Of a stretch of DNA of 10,129 nt, positions 1 through 7,566 are shown piece after piece. The stretch covers positions 1-10,129 of the forward strand of contig JAJEBJ010000447.1 in assembly GCA_022822575.1 (NCBI GenBank), written 5' to 3'. This stretch comes from Alphaproteobacteria bacterium. Its GTDB lineage: Bacteria > Pseudomonadota > Alphaproteobacteria > SP197. The translations under genes were made by a program, and so were the position numbers. The notes under the pieces are model-generated. The model did not search any database. It was not told the origin of the DNA and saw nothing but the letters and a program-made list of their open reading frames with translations. The first letter of the stretch is position 1, and the number at the start of each line of letters is the position of its first letter.

Positions 1-95
1 CCCCCGTTCTGAAGGGCCAGCGCAGCCGAAATGCCCGATTTTCCCAGCCCGAAGACTGCAATCGATTTACCGGCATGGCGAGAGAGATCGATCAT
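1..95 (-). CDS. murD: UDP-N-acetylmuramoyl-L-alanine--D-glutamate ligase, N-terminal fragment (cut by window edge)
   Basis: Only the first 31 codons are present. The ATG is at 95-93 and the reading begins MIDLSRHAGKSIAVFGLGKS, then GISAALALQNG up to the edge. The FGLGKSG stretch (residues 15-21) is the glycine-rich, Rossmann-like N-terminal segment typical of MurD, which adds D-glutamate to UDP-MurNAc-L-Ala in the cytoplasm using ATP. The gene starts 5 bases after the mraY stop codon, in the usual mraY-murD order, so it is almost certainly the next gene of the same operon. No strong Shine-Dalgarno sequence is visible before the ATG, which suggests translation coupled to mraY. The identification rests on this short N-terminus plus gene order. 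The ligase P-loop and catalytic domains lie outside the window. Confidence 0.9.
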   Translation of the reverse strand, partial: MIDLSRHAGKSIAVFGLGKSGISAALALQNG

Positions 96-100
96 GACGT

Positions 101-1189
101 TTACCGCAACTTGAGGGTGGCCAGACCGATCAGCGCCAGCACCGCGGCGATGATCCAGAATCGGATGACGATCGTCGCCTCACTCCAGCCCTTGCGCTCG
201 AAGTGATGGTGGATGGGAGCCATGGCGAAGATGCGACGTCCGGTCAGCCGGAAGGACGCCACCTGGAGAATCACCGACACCGTTTCGAGCACGAAGATTC
301 CACCCACCACGGCGAGCACCAGTTCATGCTTGGTGATGACGGCGATGGTGCCGAGCGCCGCTCCCGATGCCAGGCTGCCGGTATCGCCCATGAAGATCAT
401 GGCCGGTGGCGCATTGAACCACAGGAACCCCAGCCCCGCGCCCATCAGGGCGCCGCACAGCACCGCCAGTTCGCCTGAGCCCGGGACCGCGGGAAGCTGC
501 AGGTACCCGGAATAGACCGCGTGACCGGAGAGATAGGCGACAATTCCGAAGGTCATGGCCGCGACAATGATCGGTCCGATCGCCAGACCATCGAGGCCAT
601 CCGTCAGATTGACGGCATTGGAGGTGCCGACGATCACGAAGGCGGTGAAGACGACGTAGAACCATCCAAGATCGATCAGCAGGTCCTTGAAGAAGGGCAG
701 CGCCAGCGATGTACCGAGCGTTCCGCCTGTCAGCCAGGCAATCGCGATGGCGGCAGCGACTGCCGCCATCGCTTCGGCGATAATGCGGGTTCGCCCGGCG
801 AGGCCCTTGCTGCTGTGTGCGGAGACCTTGAGATAGTCATCCACGAGGCCCAGCGCCCCGAACCCCAGCGCCACGAGCAGCACGATCCACACGAAGCCGT
901 TGGAAAGATCCGCCCACAGCAGTGTCGACACGGTGACGGACAGCAGGATGAGGACACCGCCCATGGTCGGTGTTCCCGCCTTGGTGACCAGGTGATGCGC
1001 CGGTCCGTCATCCCTGATCGGCTGTCCCTTGACCTGGAAGGTCTTCAGCCAGGCGATGATGCGATCGCCGAACAGCAGGCTGATAACCAGGGCGGTCATG
1101 ATGGCGCCGCCGGTGCGAAAGGTGATGAAGGAGAACAGGCGCAGGGCGCCGATGTCGTCCGAAAGGAGGGGGTAGAGTCCGTGGAGCAT
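101..1189 (-). CDS. mraY: Phospho-N-acetylmuramoyl-pentapeptide-transferase (lipid I synthase)
   Basis: This inner-membrane enzyme transfers phospho-MurNAc-pentapeptide from UDP to undecaprenyl phosphate, making lipid I on the cytoplasmic face. The 362-residue product has the family's usual length and about ten hydrophobic segments. Diagnostic motifs are VDDYLK (residues 116-121, the paired aspartates of the active site), NLTDGLDGLA (194-203), MGDTGSL (267-273) and the histidine-rich loop PIHHHFERKGWSE (325-337). The open frame extends upstream to 1273, but I chose the ATG at 1189. It gives the standard N-terminus (MLHGLYPLL...), follows the murF stop by 4 bases, and has a GGGAGG ribosome binding site 8 bases upstream; the longer form would add 28 unlike residues inside murF. 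The gene lies between murF and murD in the dcw operon, so UDP-pentapeptide synthesis and its membrane use are expressed together. I see nothing unusual in it. Confidence 0.97.
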   Translation of the reverse strand: MLHGLYPLLSDDIGALRLFSFITFRTGGAIMTALVISLLFGDRIIAWLKTFQVKGQPIRDDGPAHHLVTKAGTPTMGGVLILLSVTVSTLLWADLSNGFVWIVLLVALGFGALGLVDDYLKVSAHSSKGLAGRTRIIAEAMAAVAAAIAIAWLTGGTLGTSLALPFFKDLLIDLGWFYVVFTAFVIVGTSNAVNLTDGLDGLAIGPIIVAAMTFGIVAYLSGHAVYSGYLQLPAVPGSGELAVLCGALMGAGLGFLWFNAPPAMIFMGDTGSLASGAALGTIAVITKHELVLAVVGGIFVLETVSVILQVASFRLTGRRIFAMAPIHHHFERKGWSEATIVIRFWIIAAVLALIGLATLKLR

Positions 1190-1193
1190 CGGT

Positions 1194-2588
1194 CTAGCCT
1201 CCCTTCCCCACAAACGCCTCGACCACGGACTCGAGGCCCATGCGCCGTGATCCCTTGACGAGCACCACGTCACCAGGCCTCAGGCAATCCGCGAGGAGCG
1301 TTGCCATGGTTCGCGAGTCGCAGGTCGACCCGCCGCGGCAGGCAAGCGGCAGGGCGTCCATGAGATGGTCCATGAGGGGACCGATGGTGTAGACCCGGTC
1401 CGCGACCGCGCCGGTCATGTCGGCAAGGCCGGCGTGGAGGCAGGCGGCATCGTCGCCGAGCTCTGCCATGTCGCCCAGAACCGCGATGCGCCGGCCTCCC
1501 GGATCCGTCGGCGTGCGCGCCAACACGTCGAGAGCGGCACGCACGGACACCGGACTTGCGTTATAGGTTTCGTCAATGACGATGGCACACCCACCGGGCA
1601 GTGCGATGGTTCGCCGTGCGCCACGCCCGGACAGGGGGAGGATGGCGGCGAGTGACGCTGCCGCCTCGCGGATGTCTCCGCCCAGCGCGTCGACGGCGGC
1701 CAGAACGGCAACGCTGTTGAGCGCCAGGTGGCGTCCGTGAAGGGAGAGATCGTAGTCGAACTGCGTATCCGCCACCGCCACGCGCACCCGGGATCCGGTC
1801 GCCACGGGAGTCCAGTGCGCGAGCCGGAAATCGGCCCGCCCGGAGGTGCCAAACCGGACAATTGACGCGCCGCGCCGCGACGCGCGGTCTTCCAACGCCG
1901 CCGCATGACGGTTGTCGGCATTGATGATCGCCACGCCGTCCTCCTCGAGACCGTCGAAGACCGCGGCCTTCTCCTCGACAAGAGCCTCCTCGCTGGCAAA
2001 ATTTCCGATGTGCACGGGTTCGATGGTGGTCACGAGCGCCACATGGGGGCGAACCAGGCGGGCAAGGGGCCCGATCTCTCCCGGCGCATTGGTGCCGATC
2101 TCGAAGACGCCATAGTCGATCGCCTGCGGCATGCGCGCCAGGGACAACGGTGTCCCGACCTGGTTGTTGTAGCTGCGGTCACTGGCGTGGGCGAGGCCCT
2201 GGTGCGCCAGCACCCGATGCAGCATGTCCTTGGTTCCGGTCTTGCCGACACTGCCCGTCACCGCCGCGATCCGCGCCGACGTCCGTTGCCGTGCCGCCCT
2301 GGCCAGGTCTTCCAGCCCCTGGAAGGTGTCGACGACGAGCAGCAGTGGCGATGCCACAGGCACCCCCGCGGGCCGGTGATTGACCATGGCCGCCGCCGCA
2401 CCGTTTTCGAAGGCGTGTCCGACATGACGGTGGCCATCCGAGACGCTCCCGGGAAGCGCCACGAAGAGATCGCTCTCGCACACCTCCCTGCTGTCAAAGG
2501 CAACGCCCTCCGCCTCGAAGGGCATGGTGGCCCGCCCCCCGGTGGCCCGGGAGGCGCTCTTGTCGTTCCACAGTCTGTCGCGGCTCAT
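1194..2588 (-). CDS. murF: UDP-N-acetylmuramoyl-tripeptide--D-alanyl-D-alanine ligase
   Basis: MurF is the cytoplasmic ATP-dependent ligase that adds D-Ala-D-Ala to UDP-MurNAc-tripeptide, completing the pentapeptide precursor. The 464-residue product has the family's normal length and three-domain order. The N-terminal substrate domain includes VAFDSREV (residues 29-36). The central ATPase domain has the P-loop TGSVGKTGTK (111-120), YNNQVGTPLS (140-149) and FEIGTN (162-167). The C-terminal domain has DETYNASPVS (339-348), the VLGDMAELG stretch (370-378) and KGSRRMGLE (445-453). The P-loop reads SVGKT where the best-known homologues have SNGKT; I recall this as common in alphaproteobacterial MurF and not a defect. 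The ATG at 2588 overlaps the murE stop as ATGA, with a G-rich GGGGTGGA just upstream. The stop lies 4 bases before mraY. Translational coupling with murE is likely. Confidence 0.97.
   Translation of the reverse strand: MSRDRLWNDKSASRATGGRATMPFEAEGVAFDSREVCESDLFVALPGSVSDGHRHVGHAFENGAAAAMVNHRPAGVPVASPLLLVVDTFQGLEDLARAARQRTSARIAAVTGSVGKTGTKDMLHRVLAHQGLAHASDRSYNNQVGTPLSLARMPQAIDYGVFEIGTNAPGEIGPLARLVRPHVALVTTIEPVHIGNFASEEALVEEKAAVFDGLEEDGVAIINADNRHAAALEDRASRRGASIVRFGTSGRADFRLAHWTPVATGSRVRVAVADTQFDYDLSLHGRHLALNSVAVLAAVDALGGDIREAAASLAAILPLSGRGARRTIALPGGCAIVIDETYNASPVSVRAALDVLARTPTDPGGRRIAVLGDMAELGDDAACLHAGLADMTGAVADRVYTIGPLMDHLMDALPLACRGGSTCDSRTMATLLADCLRPGDVVLVKGSRRMGLESVVEAFVGKGG
1198..1203 (-). 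promoter_or_regulatory. Ribosome binding site of mraY
   Basis: GGGAGG on the minus strand, formed by the last sense codons of murF (Gly-Gly), ends 8 bases before the ATG at 1189. This near-perfect Shine-Dalgarno sequence decides the mraY start in favour of 1189 over the upstream in-frame start at 1273. Confidence 0.8.
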
Positions 2589-4045
2589 GATCCACCCCGC
2601 CGGAAGGCGCGCCTCACCTCCTCGCGATCGTCGAAGGGAAGGACATCGCCGTTCACGATCTGCCCTCTCTCATGCCCCTTGCCGGCCACCACCAGCACGT
2701 CATTGCCGCCCAGCGATGCCACGGCGCTGTGGATGGCTTCGCGGCGGTCGTCACTTTCACGCGCCCCGGGTGCCGCCGCGAGAATGGCGCGCCGGATCAA
2801 TGCGGCATCCTCGGTGCGCGGATTGTCGTCGGTCACACAGACGTCATCGGCGAGACGTGCGGCGATAGCTCCCATCTGCGGCCGCTTTTCGCGGTCCCGG
2901 TCACCACCGCAACCGAAGACCACGGCCAGGCGCCCCTCGGTGGTGTCACGCAGCCCGGTGAGCACCGTGGCGAGGGCGTCGGGCGTATGGGCGTAGTCGA
3001 CGTAGACCCTGGCGCCGGAGGGGTGGCCGGGAACCATTTCGAGGCGCCCCGGAACACACTCGAGGTGATCCGAAAGGGCAAGGACGTCGTGCACGGGTTG
3101 ATCCTCGACCGCGGCCACGAGGGCTGCGGCACACAGGACATTCATGGCCTGGAAGCGCCCGGCAAGCGACAGCTTCACCGAACGGGTGATGCCGTCCGCC
3201 CCGACTTCGAGGATCTGATGACCGTCCCTGGTGTCCGCAAGTCCCTTGAGAGTGATGTCGCTCGCCGTCTCGCCGAACGACACGACGGCCCGGTTCCCCA
3301 ACCGGCCGGTCACGGCCCCGTGTTCGGCCATGTCGGCATTGAGAACGGCCTTGCCGCCTTCGCGCAGCAGGTCGAAGAGGTGCAGCTTTGCCTCAAGATA
3401 GGACTCAGGAGTGACGTGATAGTCGAGATGGTCCCGGCTGAAGCTGGTAAAGGCCGCGGCATCGACACGAAGGCCATCGAGGCGACGCTGGTGGAGGCCG
3501 TGGCTCGACGCCTCGAGTGCGACACGGCCGATGTTGCGGGCGTACAGGCGACCAAGGCAGGCATGGAGGCCGGCAGGATCGGGCGTGGTGTATCCGAGAC
3601 CCTGAACGCCTTCGGGCGTGACCATGCCGAGTGTGCCGAAGGAGGCAGCCCTCACACCCATGGCGGACCAGAACTGGCGGCAGAAGTCGACCACCGAACT
3701 CTTGCCATTGGTGCCGGTCACCGCCACGACGATATCCGGAGGCGGTGCATGGAAGCGAGCGCACATGCGGGCAAAGACGTGGCGCGGGCTGGCGGCGGCC
3801 ACGATGGCCGCTCTTCCCCCGAGTGCCGGCATCCCGGCCTCGTCCCCGACAAGGATCGCGACCGCACCGCGATCGAGGGCGTCGTCCACAAAGCACCGGC
3901 CATCGGTCCGGCTGCCCCTGAAGGCGGCGAAGAGATGGCCTTCGCGAACCTGCCTCGAATCTGCCGCAAGGCCGGTGATGTCGATGTCGGACATTCCGTG
4001 ACGATGGTGCGCCGGCAGGCTGTCGATGAGGTCAGAAAGACGCAA
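2585..4045 (-). CDS. murE: UDP-N-acetylmuramoyl-L-alanyl-D-glutamate--2,6-diaminopimelate ligase (TTG start)
   Basis: MurE adds the third amino acid to UDP-MurNAc-L-Ala-D-Glu in the cytoplasm. The 486-residue product carries the full motif set: DSRQV (residues 29-33), P-loop TGTNGKSS (110-117), TTPDP (153-157), EASSHGL (178-184), FSRDHLDYH (202-210), the probable carbamylated lysine in YLEAKLHLF (Lys220), VDYAHTPDAL (349-358), FGCGGDRDREKRPQM (377-391), DDNPRTED (406-413) and GKGHE (455-459). The DNPR motif is the known signature for meso-diaminopimelate as substrate, as expected in a Gram-negative. The start is TTG at 4045, inside the 3' end of ftsI (14-base overlap). It is preferred because it gives the canonical MRLSDLI N-terminus and has GGAG 7 bases upstream. 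The next in-frame ATG (codon 18) would remove conserved residues. The stop overlaps murF by 4 bases. Confidence 0.96.
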   Translation of the reverse strand: MRLSDLIDSLPAHHRHGMSDIDITGLAADSRQVREGHLFAAFRGSRTDGRCFVDDALDRGAVAILVGDEAGMPALGGRAAIVAAASPRHVFARMCARFHAPPPDIVVAVTGTNGKSSVVDFCRQFWSAMGVRAASFGTLGMVTPEGVQGLGYTTPDPAGLHACLGRLYARNIGRVALEASSHGLHQRRLDGLRVDAAAFTSFSRDHLDYHVTPESYLEAKLHLFDLLREGGKAVLNADMAEHGAVTGRLGNRAVVSFGETASDITLKGLADTRDGHQILEVGADGITRSVKLSLAGRFQAMNVLCAAALVAAVEDQPVHDVLALSDHLECVPGRLEMVPGHPSGARVYVDYAHTPDALATVLTGLRDTTEGRLAVVFGCGGDRDREKRPQMGAIAARLADDVCVTDDNPRTEDAALIRRAILAAAPGARESDDRREAIHSAVASLGGNDVLVVAGKGHERGQIVNGDVLPFDDREEVRRAFRRGGS

Positions 4046-5729
4046 CGATCATCTCCAGCTGCTCCTTCGGATCACCGTCTGCCTCCGGCAGGCCGACAAA
4101 GACCCCGTCATCCGGGAGGATTCCCTGCATCGGGCCGAGGCGCGCGATGATGTTTCCGACGGCAGGGGCGGCGGTCCAGCCGGCCGTGGCGTAGCCGAAG
4201 GTCTCCTCGATTCCCTTCGGTTCATCGACCGAAAGGAGAATCACGTACTGCGGATCGTTGATCGGGAAAGCGGCGACAAACGTCGAGATGAGCTTTCTCC
4301 TGTCATAGCGGCGCGATTCGCCGGGCTGCTCGGCGGTGCCCGTCTTGCCGCCGATGAGATAGCCTTCGACCTGGGCCTTGCGGCCACTGCCGAAGCGCGC
4401 CACGAGATGGGTCAGCATGCGCACCGTTTCCGACGTCTTCTCGGCAATGACCCGCTGACCCGGATCCGGATCGCCCTCCCGCTTCAGCAGGGTCGGCTGA
4501 CGGAACAGGCCACCGTTGACCATGGCAGCCACGGCAGCCGCAACCTGCACCGGAGATACGGCAATGCCGTGGCCGAAACCGATGGTGATGGTGCTGAGCG
4601 TGCCCCACCTCGAGGGATAAAGCGGGCGTCCTACCTCGGGCACCTCGATGGCGGACCGTGAGAGCAGGCCGATGCGCTCGAGAAACGCCTTCTGGTAGTC
4701 GCTCCCCACAGCCAGCGCCAGGCGTGCCGCGCCGATGTTGGAAGAGTGCACCATGATCTCGGGCATGGTCAGCCAGCGGCTCTGCGGCTTGTAGTCCGTG
4801 ATCGTGAAACGGCCGGCGGTGAGCGGCTCCGTTGCATCAAACGCGTCGCCGAGCCGGGCGACACCTGATTCGTAGGCCATGGCGGCCGTGAACGTCTTGA
4901 AGATGGATCCCAGTTCGTAGGCGCCCAGGGTCGCCCGGTTGAACCGGCTCGCCGGGTCGCTGGCCGCCGGATTGGCCGGATCGAAGTCCGGCAGGGACAC
5001 CATGGCGAGAATCTCGGCACTGTGCACATCCATGACCAGGGCGGTTCCGCCTTTGGCCGAGAAGGTCTCGACGGTACGCGCGAGTTCGTCGCGCACGATC
5101 TGCTGGACGCGGACATCGAGGGAAAGCGCGACGTCGTCTCCGTTGTCGGCGAGCAACCGCCCATCGAACCCCTGCTCGATTCCCGCCAGACCCCGGCCGT
5201 CGATATCCGTGTATCCGACGACGTGGGAAGTCAGCGGACCCTGGGGCCAGATGCGCCGTTCCTCGACGGCAAAGTCGAGACCCGGCTGGTAGAGATCGCG
5301 CACAGCCTGCTGCGCGCTCGGCTCAAGCTTGCGGCGGATCCATTCAAACCGCCTGGTGCTCGTCAGCAACTCGAGGAGATGGTCGCGGTCCATGTCCGGG
5401 AAGACCTGGAGAAGCGCTGTCGCTGTCGTCTGCGGATCCGTGACCTCGGTCGGATCGACATAGAGCGAAGCGACCGACAGGCTCGAGGCCAGAAGGACTC
5501 CGTTGCGGTCAACGATGTTGGCCCGGCCCTTGGGCGTCGTGGCCTCGGCCACCAGCCCCGCCTCGACCGGCGTCACGCTCATCACGTCGACAAGACGCCC
5601 TCCGATGACGACGAAGGCTGACAGGATGCACATCGCCACCACCATCAGGCGTTGCTTGCACAGTCCCACGGCCTGCTTGCTGGCGCCTTCCAGTACCAGC
5701 GGTGTCCCCTGCTTCGCCTGCCCGGTCAC
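4032..5729 (-). CDS. ftsI: Septal peptidoglycan D,D-transpeptidase (penicillin-binding protein 3), GTG start
   Basis: FtsI is the class B penicillin-binding protein that cross-links peptidoglycan at the division septum together with FtsW, FtsL, FtsB and FtsQ. The 565-residue product has a short cytoplasmic N-terminus, one membrane anchor (about residues 27-45), the PBP dimerisation region starting with GRANIVDRNG (68-77), and a transpeptidase domain with all three catalytic motifs: SIFK (nucleophile Ser275, Lys278), SSN (329-331) and KTGT (462-465). GVAPSPVQ-type sequence is present as GIAVSPVQ (388-395). The GTG at 5729 is chosen because it overlaps the ftsL stop as GTGA and has GGAGG 7 bases upstream. 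The open frame continues to 5903, but that extra stretch is the other reading of ftsL. The 3' end overlaps murE by 14 bases. No catalytic residue is missing. Confidence 0.97.
   Translation of the reverse strand: MTGQAKQGTPLVLEGASKQAVGLCKQRLMVVAMCILSAFVVIGGRLVDVMSVTPVEAGLVAEATTPKGRANIVDRNGVLLASSLSVASLYVDPTEVTDPQTTATALLQVFPDMDRDHLLELLTSTRRFEWIRRKLEPSAQQAVRDLYQPGLDFAVEERRIWPQGPLTSHVVGYTDIDGRGLAGIEQGFDGRLLADNGDDVALSLDVRVQQIVRDELARTVETFSAKGGTALVMDVHSAEILAMVSLPDFDPANPAASDPASRFNRATLGAYELGSIFKTFTAAMAYESGVARLGDAFDATEPLTAGRFTITDYKPQSRWLTMPEIMVHSSNIGAARLALAVGSDYQKAFLERIGLLSRSAIEVPEVGRPLYPSRWGTLSTITIGFGHGIAVSPVQVAAAVAAMVNGGLFRQPTLLKREGDPDPGQRVIAEKTSETVRMLTHLVARFGSGRKAQVEGYLIGGKTGTAEQPGESRRYDRRKLISTFVAAFPINDPQYVILLSVDEPKGIEETFGYATAGWTAAPAVGNIIARLGPMQGILPDDGVFVGLPEADGDPKEQLEMIVASF
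4052..4057 (-). promoter_or_regulatory. Ribosome binding site deciding the TTG start of murE
   Basis: TGGAGA on the minus strand, within the final codons of ftsI. Its GGAG core lies 7 bases before the TTG at 4045. This supports the rare TTG start over the ATG 17 codons further on. Confidence 0.65.
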
Positions 5730-6064
5730 AATCCCTCCTCCCCTGTGCCTGACTGGTTCCAGGTGGTGCCGATGCCGATCGGGGGCGGCGCCAGGGGTAT
5801 GCCGGACACCCGGGAAAGCTGGTAGACGGAAACCGGCACGAGGTCCGCCAGATGGCGGCCCGCGAGGTCCTTGATGCGCTCGGGCCGGCTGAGATAGCTC
5901 CACTCGGCTTCGAGTACCCTGACGTTCTCGCGCCGTTCGGCGAGGTCGGCTTCAAGCCTTCCCAGTTCGTTTCTCAATTCCCTGGCATGGTGTTGCTGGG
6001 AAAAGGCAACCAGCGCGGCGACAAGTGCGGCGATCATCCACAGCCATCCTCCGCGAGCGGTCAT
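5726..6064 (-). CDS. ftsL: Cell division protein FtsL
   Basis: A 112-residue bitopic membrane protein placed exactly where ftsL lies in dcw clusters, between rsmH and ftsI. Residues 7-22 form one transmembrane segment. About 24-55 is charged and Glu/Leu/Arg-rich with heptad-like spacing (RELRNELGRLEADLAERR), consistent with the periplasmic coiled coil that pairs with FtsB. The stretch EWSYLSRPERIKDLAGRHL (54-72) matches the conserved alphaproteobacterial FtsL region. FtsL is a structural member of the FtsQLB complex that activates FtsW-FtsI; it is not an enzyme. The ATG at 6064 overlaps the rsmH stop as ATGA and is preferred over an in-frame ATG at 6082, which would lie fully inside rsmH. The 3' end overlaps ftsI by 4 bases. 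FtsL is poorly conserved in sequence, so the call rests on topology, the conserved stretch and position. Confidence 0.93.
   Translation of the reverse strand: MTARGGWLWMIAALVAALVAFSQQHHARELRNELGRLEADLAERRENVRVLEAEWSYLSRPERIKDLAGRHLADLVPVSVYQLSRVSGIPLAPPPIGIGTTWNQSGTGEEGL
5733..5743 (-). promoter_or_regulatory. Ribosome binding site deciding the GTG start of ftsI
   Basis: A purine tract GGGGAGGAGGG on the minus strand inside the ftsL tail. Its GGAGG core (5741-5737) lies 7 bases from the GTG at 5729. It is the strongest Shine-Dalgarno sequence in the operon and fixes the ftsI start. Confidence 0.75.
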
Positions 6065-7011
6065 GCGGCCATCCCCCAGCATGGCGCCGACGTCCGTACG
6101 GCATGGCGCAGACGGGCCGACCGGGCACGCGGATTGGTCCGGGTCTCGACGGCAGCAGGACGTACCGCGCGCGTCGTCACGAGGCGGAACGTCGGCTCCG
6201 GCGTCTCGCCGGCCGGGGGTTGATGACGTCCCGGGCGGGCGTCGCGGCCACTGCGCTGTCGCAGGAACCGCTTGACGATCCGGTCCTCGAGGGAATGGAA
6301 GGCGACAACCACGAGGCGTCCACCGTCCCGCAGGACGGCTTCGGCGGCCATCAGACCCCGCTCGATCTCGTGGAGCTCCTGGTTGACCCAGATGCGCAGG
6401 CCCTGGAATGTCCGGGTGGCGGGATCGATCCCTCCGGGAGACTGGCGCACGGTGCGGCGCACGATATCGGCAAGCTCGCCGGTCCGCGTGATCGGCGATA
6501 CGGCACGCGCCCTGACGATCGCCCGCGCCACGGCACGCGCCCGGCGCTCTTCTCCGAACTCGCTGATAATTCGGTGAAGACCGTCCTCGTCGAGGGTGTT
6601 GACCGCATCGGCAGCGGTCGCTCCCGTGGCGCCCATGCGCATGTCGAGGGGGCCGTCGAGGCGGAAGGAAAAGCCGCGGCCGGCATCGTCGATTTGCGTC
6701 GACGAGACACCGAGGTCGAAGACGGCGCCATCGACGGGACCTCCCACCTCGTTGCGAACCAGGGCATCGAGTTCGGAAAAGCGCCGCTCGACGACCGTGA
6801 GCCGCCCGCCATAGTGGTGTGCCAGCCTGCGGCCCTCGCGCACTGCGACGGGATCCCTGTCGAGGGCGACGACCCGGCAGGATGCCGCATCAAGCAGCGC
6901 CGACGAATAGCCACCGGCCCCGAACGTCGCATCGACGATGATCTCGCCGTCGACCGGATCCAGGCAGGCGAGCGCTGTGTCAAGAAGGACCGGAATGTGA
7001 CCGGCGCTCAT
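6061..7011 (-). CDS. rsmH: 16S rRNA (cytosine(1402)-N(4))-methyltransferase
   Basis: RsmH (formerly MraW) uses S-adenosylmethionine to methylate N4 of C1402 in 16S rRNA, in the ribosomal P-site region. The 316-residue product has the family's usual length. Visible motifs are HIPVLL (residues 5-10), the SAM-binding glycine-rich loop DATFGAGGYS (27-36), ALDRDP (49-54), FDLGVSS (98-104), GPLDMRM (120-126), TFQGLRIWVNQEL (201-213), AFHSLEDRIVK (237-247) and the C-terminal NPRARSARLR (293-302). The ATG at 7011 overlaps the mraZ stop as ATGA, with AAGGTG just upstream. The stop overlaps the ftsL ATG in the same way. Position as second gene of the dcw operon is standard. I see no oddities. Confidence 0.97.
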   Translation of the reverse strand: MSAGHIPVLLDTALACLDPVDGEIIVDATFGAGGYSSALLDAASCRVVALDRDPVAVREGRRLAHHYGGRLTVVERRFSELDALVRNEVGGPVDGAVFDLGVSSTQIDDAGRGFSFRLDGPLDMRMGATGATAADAVNTLDEDGLHRIISEFGEERRARAVARAIVRARAVSPITRTGELADIVRRTVRQSPGGIDPATRTFQGLRIWVNQELHEIERGLMAAEAVLRDGGRLVVVAFHSLEDRIVKRFLRQRSGRDARPGRHQPPAGETPEPTFRLVTTRAVRPAAVETRTNPRARSARLRHAVRTSAPCWGMAA

Positions 7012-7499
7012 GACACCTTGCCCCCCGGTCCGGCCAGCGGCAGACTGATGGTCTCGCGGTTGAGGGTGGTTTTCCTGTGCGCCTCTTCCCGCTTGGCCCG
7101 GCCTCTCGAGGGTTCCCAGATCTGGAAATGGCGCCCCAGACCCATGAAGTATGCCTCGTCTTCGATTTCGGCGAACTCCGTGAACTCCGCGGGAAGCACG
7201 ATTCGTCCTTCCCGATCGAGCCGCAGCTTCTGCGCCGAACCGAAGATGGCGATGGCACTGTCCATCGCCTCGCTGGAGAACACCTGTTCGGAGTTGGAAA
7301 CGAAACCGGAGAACGCCTCCGGCTCGAAGACGTCGAGCGCCTTGTCTCCGGTGACGGTCCGCATGACGAAGAGACCCTGTTCAGGATTGTCGAATTGGGC
7401 GCGAAAGTCCGGTGGGACCGAAACTCGCCCCTTGGCGTCGATTGTCTTGGTGTGCGTTCCCGCAAAAATCTTCGGAAGCGCACCTGGACTCCTTGCCAT
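7008..7499 (-). CDS. mraZ: Transcriptional regulator MraZ
   Basis: MraZ is a DNA-binding protein with two SpoVT/AbrB-like swapped-hairpin repeats. It forms a ring-shaped oligomer and, in E. coli, represses its own operon by binding TGGGA-type direct repeats near the promoter. The 163-residue product shows both signature repeats, DAKGRVSVP (residues 21-29) and DREGRIVLP (95-103). This is slightly longer than the typical ~150 residues because of a charged C-terminal tail. The only plausible start is the ATG at 7499; no in-frame alternative gives a better ribosome binding site, and the GCGGGA just before it is weak. It is the first gene of the dcw operon. Its predicted target, four TGGGA boxes at 7532-7566, lies about 33 bases upstream, so negative autoregulation is likely. 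The 3' end overlaps rsmH by 4 bases. Confidence 0.96.
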   Translation of the reverse strand: MARSPGALPKIFAGTHTKTIDAKGRVSVPPDFRAQFDNPEQGLFVMRTVTGDKALDVFEPEAFSGFVSNSEQVFSSEAMDSAIAIFGSAQKLRLDREGRIVLPAEFTEFAEIEDEAYFMGLGRHFQIWEPSRGRAKREEAHRKTTLNRETISLPLAGPGGKVS

Positions 7500-7531
7500 T
7501 CCCGCTCGACCGCTTTCGCCGCCCTTCCGCT

Positions 7532-7566
7532 TGGGATTTATTGGGAATACGTGGGATTCCTTGGGA
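7532..7566 (+). repeat. Four-copy MraZ box array (TGGGA every 10 bp)
   Basis: TGGGA occurs at 7532-7536, 7542-7546, 7552-7556 and 7562-7566, each followed by five variable bases, giving an exact 10-bp period (one helical turn). On the plus strand the units read ttgggattta, ttgggaatac, gtgggattcc and ttgggatgtc. This is the arrangement described for E. coli MraZ, which binds TGGGN repeats with 5-base spacers. Here the boxes lie on the strand opposite to mraZ coding and cover the predicted -35 to +1 region, so MraZ binding should block RNA polymerase. The repeats are seen directly; the role is inferred from the family. Confidence 0.88.

Noticed and set aside
521..1258. Plus-strand open frame of 245 codons opposite mraY
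   Set aside because: The hydrophilic, Asp/Gly/Glu/Gln-rich product is the mirror of a membrane protein's codons; no motif is visible.
1190..1273. Upstream extension of mraY to a start at 1273
   Set aside because: The added 28 residues lie inside murF and do not resemble MraY; the ATG at 1189 has a well-spaced GGGAGG.
1905..2996. Plus-strand open frame of 363 codons opposite murF and murE
   Set aside because: It spans the murF/murE junction antisense to both, with no recognisable domain.
2672..4150. Plus-strand open frame of 492 codons opposite murE and the end of ftsI
   Set aside because: It is antisense to a gene with every MurE motif. Its product is rich in Gly, His, Asp and Arg with no recognisable domain, as usual for shadows in high-GC DNA.
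5730..5903. Upstream extension of ftsI to a start at 5903
   Set aside because: The added 58 residues are Pro/Arg/His-rich and lie in an alternative frame of ftsL; the GTG at 5729 has a strong ribosome binding site and normal coupling to ftsL.
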